Source of the DNA: Chlorobiota bacterium
GTDB lineage: Bacteria > Bacteroidota > Bacteroidia > Bacteroidales > JAADJA01
Direction: 5' to 3'
NCBI GenBank assembly: GCA_030592565.1
Contig: JAUVIX010000150.1
Span: forward strand, 1 to 8,377
Length of the DNA stretch: 8,377 bases
The position numbers and the translations under genes are program-made. Positions 5,248-8,377 of this stretch are shown here, piece by piece; position 1 is the stretch's first letter, and every line of letters begins with the position of its first letter. The notes beneath the pieces were generated by a model. It made no database searches, was not told the origin of the DNA, and saw only the letters and a program-made list of their open reading frames with translations.

Positions 5248-6426
5248 ATGGTTAAGGTAAAGCAAATATTTTTTAGTTTATTGATTTTGGTTTTTTCATG
5301 TAGCAGGACTGAAGACGGAACCGTAACTGTTATTACAGGTGAGTTTTCGGCTCATCCTGAAGAGTATGTCTATCTTGAAGAGATCAAAGTTCATGATGTT
5401 ATTATGCTCGACTCGATAAAAGCAAATGACAGAGGTGATTTTAAGTTCAGGCTGAAACAAAAACAGGATGGTTTTTACCTGGTGAAAACAACAAAGGATG
5501 ATAGTTATCTTGTTTTGCAACTAAACAGGGGTGAAAAGGTGGAGGTGGATTCCGACAGTGTAGTGTTTCTAAACGGATATTCGGTCACAGGCTCACCAGG
5601 CTCGATATTGTTACTTGATTTTGAGATGTTTATGAGCATACAAAAAGCAAGAATCGATTCACTTTACGAAGTTTTTACCAGGGAGCAGTATCAGCCGGAT
5701 TTTCTTGATGTTAAAAGGCAGCTTGACTCGATATATCAAGTGATTGTTGACAATCAGAAAATATATGTCCGGGAATTTATTGAGGAGCATCCCTCTTCGC
5801 TCGCCACACTTCTGGTCGTGAATCGCAAACTTGGAAGAGCTGAAGTTCTGGATGAAGATGAAGACTTTGAATATTTTCATAAGCTCGACAGTGCATTGAT
5901 GATCAGATACCCTGACAATGACCATGCACTCGATAATCACGAGAGGGTGGAGAAAATACGGCTAAGGAAATTCGACAGGTTTGAGGCTGAAAAAAAAATG
6001 CAAATCGGGATGAAAGCTCCCAATATAGTAATGAAAGATACGGCCGACAATTTTGTGTCGCTGAGAGATATCGGCTTCAATGGAAATGATTATGTGGTGA
6101 TATATTTCTGGGCTGGTTGGAATGCCAAATCGAGGCAGGATAACAAAACCCTTGTTTCGCTGTATAATGAGTTCAGAAAATACAAAATAGAGATTTTCGG
6201 AGTATCGCTTGATGAAAACAAAAAGGTGTGGATAGGTGCCATTAAACTTGATAAGCTGCCCTGGATTCAGGGAAGCGACTTGCTCGCTTTAAATTCGCCT
6301 GTAATGAAAGCTTATAATCTGTCCAGCGAATTACCGTTCTATTATATCGTTGACAATAAAAGAGATATCCTTTATAAGGATAAGGATTTGAATAAGATAA
6401 TTGAAAAATTAAAGGAATTATACTAA
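5248..6426 (+). CDS. DUF4369/TlpA-like lipoprotein lacking thioredoxin active-site cysteines
   Basis: A 392-residue predicted lipoprotein. The short signal ends in VFSC, giving a lipidated Cys18. Residues about 25-115 form a beta-rich DUF4369-like domain, followed by a helical, charged linker (about 115-250). From Gly254 (GMKAPNIVMKD) to the end is an AhpC/TSA-thioredoxin-like fold: YVVIYFWAGW strand, EIFGVSLDEN strand, and the cis-Pro region ELPFYYIVD. Where TlpA/ResA-type proteins have W-C-x-x-C, this one has W291-N292-A293-K294-S295, so both redox cysteines are replaced and no disulfide exchange can occur by the usual mechanism. It should sit in the periplasm or on a membrane leaflet as a binding or scaffolding protein; the partner is unknown. 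ATG 5248 is preferred because the nearby ATG at 5240 is in another frame. It lies 11 nt upstream of lpxH on the same strand, so the two are probably one transcript. Confidence 0.85.
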   Translation: MVKVKQIFFSLLILVFSCSRTEDGTVTVITGEFSAHPEEYVYLEEIKVHDVIMLDSIKANDRGDFKFRLKQKQDGFYLVKTTKDDSYLVLQLNRGEKVEVDSDSVVFLNGYSVTGSPGSILLLDFEMFMSIQKARIDSLYEVFTREQYQPDFLDVKRQLDSIYQVIVDNQKIYVREFIEEHPSSLATLLVVNRKLGRAEVLDEDEDFEYFHKLDSALMIRYPDNDHALDNHERVEKIRLRKFDRFEAEKKMQIGMKAPNIVMKDTADNFVSLRDIGFNGNDYVVIYFWAGWNAKSRQDNKTLVSLYNEFRKYKIEIFGVSLDENKKVWIGAIKLDKLPWIQGSDLLALNSPVMKAYNLSSELPFYYIVDNKRDILYKDKDLNKIIEKLKELY

Positions 6427-6437
6427 ATTAGATAGTT

Positions 6438-7202
6438 TTGAGTGAATTAGCACCCGGTAAAAAAATTTATTTTTCATCCGACAATCATTTTGGAGTCCCC
6501 TCAAAAGAGAAGAGTCTCGAACGTGAACACCTGTTTATTAAATGGCTTGACGAAATCAAAGAAGATGCGGCAGAGATATATCTTATGGGCGACCTGTTTG
6601 AGTTTTGGTTTGAATACAAAACCGTAATCCAAAAGGGATATGTCCGCCTGTTTGGGAAGCTGGCGGAAATAACGGACGCTGGAATACCGGTTTATTTTTT
6701 CCGTGGTAATCACGATGTGTGGGCTTTCGACTATTTTGAAAAGGAGTTGAATATAAAAATTTATCCTGACACACTTGTAAAGGAGATTGGCAATAAAACT
6801 TTTTTTCTTGGACATGGCGATGGGCTGGGTAAAGGTGATAATGGCTATAAATTTTTGAAAAAGGTATTCCGTAACAGATTCAATCAATGGCTTTTCAGAT
6901 GGGTGCATCCTGATATTGGTACTGCAATGGGCCTTTACTGGACAGATAAATCGCGTGTTGCAAATGTGAACAAAGGTCTTGAAGAGGTCAACCGTGCTGG
7001 TATCGAAAGAATTTCAGGTTTTTGCAGGTCGATGATTGAAAAAGGCGAAGATATCGACTACTTCATATTTGGTCATATCCATAAACCCAACATTGAAGAT
7101 ATCAATGGTAAAGCAAAATATTTCAGCATCGGCGACTGGATCACAAACTTTTCCTATGTGGTTTTTGACGGGGAAAAGGCAGAGCTGAAATATTTTAAAT
7201 AG
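6438..7202 (+). CDS. lpxH: UDP-2,3-diacylglucosamine diphosphatase (LpxH-type)
   Basis: A 254-residue calcineurin-like metallophosphoesterase. Members of this group hydrolyse UDP-2,3-diacylglucosamine to lipid X plus UMP in lipid A synthesis at the inner face of the inner membrane. The metal-ligand motifs are all visible: D15-x-H17 (SSDNHFG), GDLFEFW with D52, GNHD at 90-93, HGDGLGKGD with H126 and D128, and GHIH at 212-215. The length is close to the family's usual 240-260. The start is forced: an in-frame TAG lies at 6429-6431, the only usual start between it and the D-x-H motif is TTG 6438, and the first in-frame ATG encodes residue 50, inside the catalytic core. It follows the lipoprotein gene by 11 nt and is probably translated from the same mRNA. 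A related metallophosphoesterase with another substrate is a less likely alternative. Confidence 0.88.
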   Translation: MSELAPGKKIYFSSDNHFGVPSKEKSLEREHLFIKWLDEIKEDAAEIYLMGDLFEFWFEYKTVIQKGYVRLFGKLAEITDAGIPVYFFRGNHDVWAFDYFEKELNIKIYPDTLVKEIGNKTFFLGHGDGLGKGDNGYKFLKKVFRNRFNQWLFRWVHPDIGTAMGLYWTDKSRVANVNKGLEEVNRAGIERISGFCRSMIEKGEDIDYFIFGHIHKPNIEDINGKAKYFSIGDWITNFSYVVFDGEKAELKYFK

Positions 7203-7217
7203 TTTTCCAATATTTGC

Positions 7218-7225
7218 TACCTTTG
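7218..7225 (+). promoter_or_regulatory. -7 box for the fic gene
   Basis: TACCTTTG, identical to the -7 box of the tRNA promoter, lies 19 nt before the ATG at 7245. The leader would be about 15 nt. No clear -33 TTTG is present, and the box begins 15 nt after the lpxH stop. Confidence 0.5.
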
Positions 7226-7244
7226 CATTAAAAGTATTTGCAAA

Positions 7245-8036
7245 ATGGATGAATTAGAATTAAATAAGCTTCTCAAATCCTATAAAAAGGAGGACTTATT
7301 TGTCAGTGAACAGATCAAGCGGGAAGAGCTTGTTTCCTTTACTTTTCATTCTACTAGCATTGAAGGCAGCTCTCTTACTTATGAAGAGGTTTACAGTTTG
7401 CTGAATGACAATATTGGCGCACCTAAGTCAATGGTTGACAACCTTATGAACATTGATCATGCGAAAGCATACGAATTTGCTCTTAATGAGTTCAGGAAAT
7501 TGTGGGGATTGAGTGAAGATTTTATCAGAAAGGTTAATTCTGTCGTTATGAAAAATACCGGAAAGGTTGTTAATACTGCACTTGGAAATTATGATGAATC
7601 CAGGGGAGAGTTCAGGTTGACATCAGTTTCAGTTGGGACTAGATATTTCCCTGATCATAAAAAAGTGAAGCAGTTGATAGCCGGTCTTTGCGATTCTTTT
7701 AACAAAAAGATAAAGAATAAAAAAACCGGTCTGGATATTTTAAATATTGCATCTGATCTGCATTTTGACTTTGTAAGCATTCATCCTTTCAGTGATGGAA
7801 ATGGCCGTACAGCAAGAATTCTTATGAATGCGGTGTTATTTGGTTTTGATATGCCACGACTGATTTTACAAAGTGAAAATAAGAAAGAATATTATGAAGC
7901 GTTGGAGCAGACAAGAAATATGGGAGATAAGAATATTTTCAGATCGTTTATATACTCACAATATGTTAACCAATTAAATCGTGAGATAATTAATTATAGA
8001 AAAGCAAAAGCCAATAAGACTTTTCTGACTCTGTAA
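7245..8036 (+). CDS. Fic domain protein, class II (N-terminal inhibitory motif)
   Basis: A 263-residue Fic protein. The catalytic motif is H180-P-F-S-D-G-N-G-R188-T-A-R191, an intact HxFx(D/E)GNGRxxR, so it should be able to transfer AMP (or a related group) from a nucleotide to a hydroxyl side chain of a target protein. Near the N terminus, S36-T-S-I-E40-G41 matches the (S/T)xxxE(G/N) inhibitory helix motif, whose Glu blocks the ATP gamma-phosphate site; its N-terminal position defines class II. No DNA-binding domain is evident in the remaining sequence, which is helical and charged and ends in a Lys-rich tail. No partner antitoxin gene flanks it, in line with built-in inhibition. The target cannot be predicted. 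It follows lpxH by 42 nt but has its own -7 box, so it may be transcribed alone. Class and catalytic competence are well supported. Confidence 0.9.
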   Translation: MDELELNKLLKSYKKEDLFVSEQIKREELVSFTFHSTSIEGSSLTYEEVYSLLNDNIGAPKSMVDNLMNIDHAKAYEFALNEFRKLWGLSEDFIRKVNSVVMKNTGKVVNTALGNYDESRGEFRLTSVSVGTRYFPDHKKVKQLIAGLCDSFNKKIKNKKTGLDILNIASDLHFDFVSIHPFSDGNGRTARILMNAVLFGFDMPRLILQSENKKEYYEALEQTRNMGDKNIFRSFIYSQYVNQLNREIINYRKAKANKTFLTL

Positions 8037-8108
8037 TTAAAATGGCCACAAAATCAACAATTTCCAAAAAATAAATCTGTTAAGATTTTTAAATTAAAAA
8101 TAATATAG

Positions 8109-8116
8109 TACTTTTG
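8109..8116 (+). promoter_or_regulatory. -7 box for the Lys/Glu-rich gene
   Basis: TACTTTTG matches TAnnTTTG in a strongly AT-rich stretch (8060-8116) and is followed by the structured leader of the gene at 8219. Transcription would begin near 8121. No good -33 TTTG is seen. Confidence 0.5.
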
Positions 8117-8118
8117 CA

Positions 8119-8187
8119 CCCCCGATTTTTAACGGATTATTAATCATTTCCGTGATTATCAACGGATTCCTGTAATCGGGGAGGAAC
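8119..8187 (+). promoter_or_regulatory. Structured 5' leader with nested inverted repeats
   Basis: CCCCGATT (8120-8127) is the exact reverse complement of AATCGGGG (8174-8181). Inside lies a second stem, TAATCA (8141-8146) with TGATTA (8153-8158). AACGGATT occurs twice (8131-8138 and 8161-8168). The 5' arm of the outer stem falls right at the predicted transcription start, so the hairpin would close the 5' end of the mRNA. The ATG is 37 nt beyond the outer stem. No known riboswitch class is recognised. Confidence 0.4.
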
Positions 8188-8218
8188 TATTGATAACCGG
8201 ATACAACATTTTATTTTA

Positions 8219-8377
8219 ATGTCAGAAGAAATTAAAGACAAAAACCAGGAGCAGGCTGCCAAAGCAACCGAAGAGGTTAAAACAGAAGCTCCAAAAGCTG
8301 AAAATCAGGAAGAAACAAAAGCCGAACCTGAAGCCAAAAAAGAAGAAAAAGTTGAAGTGAAAGAGGAGCCTAAAGCA
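8219..8377 (+). CDS. Lys/Glu-rich protein, N-terminal 53 residues (cut by window edge)
   Basis: The frame is open from ATG 8219 to the right edge. The visible part (MSEEIKDKNQEQAAKATEEV and onward) is almost entirely Glu, Lys, Ala, Gln and Pro, with no signal peptide, membrane segment or motif, and is probably disordered or weakly coiled. I do not recognise the gene from this part. Cytoplasmic Bacteroidota proteins such as the DUF349 family often begin with a similar acidic/basic low-complexity head, and that would be my first guess, held weakly. The coding call rests on the clean frame, a sensible start and an upstream -7 box. Confidence 0.6.
   Translation, partial: MSEEIKDKNQEQAAKATEEVKTEAPKAENQEETKAEPEAKKEEKVEVKEEPKA

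Overview
The window reads as a chromosomal segment of a member of the Bacteroidota. The clearest signs are a 717-residue secreted protein with a type IX secretion (T9SS) C-terminal sorting domain, a DUF4369/TlpA-like lipoprotein, two 'haem-binding domain' CxxCH proteins typical of the phylum, tRNA genes without an encoded CCA, no Shine-Dalgarno-type start sites, and repeated TAnnTTTG (-7) promoter boxes. Genus cannot be fixed from this sequence.

Layout: (i) 1-372 is the broken 5' part of a HerA-like/DUF87-type ATPase. It enters from the left edge, carries an intact Walker A motif, then loses its reading about 60 residues later and stops in AT-rich DNA. (ii) 368-626 holds a promoter and two tandem tRNA genes, Pro(CGG) and Thr(CGT). 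(iii) 806-1786 is a lipoate-protein ligase on +. (iv) 1810-2717 on - is a two-gene unit of small membrane-anchored CxxCH haem-binding paralogues, convergent with the ligase. (v) 2971-5124 on - is a large secreted Ycf48/BNR-type repeat protein with 14 blade-like units and a T9SS tail. (vi) 5125-5247 is a compact divergent promoter region. (vii) 5248-7202 on + is a likely two-gene operon: a TlpA-like lipoprotein that lacks both active-site cysteines, then the lipid A enzyme LpxH, which starts at a TTG. (viii) 7245-8036 is a self-inhibited (class II) Fic protein with its own promoter. (ix) 8219-8377 is the start of a Lys/Glu-rich protein cut by the right edge, preceded by a structured leader of about 100 nt.

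Most genes are housekeeping (lipid A synthesis, lipoylation, tRNAs) or envelope functions (lipoprotein, secreted propeller, periplasmic haem proteins). I see no mobile element, CRISPR array, restriction or defence island, and no convincing new multi-gene system. The items most worth a second look are the abruptly truncated ATPase next to the tRNA pair, the tRNA-Pro with C instead of U at position 33, the cysteine-less thioredoxin-fold lipoprotein, the 14-unit propeller protein and the structured leader near the right edge.
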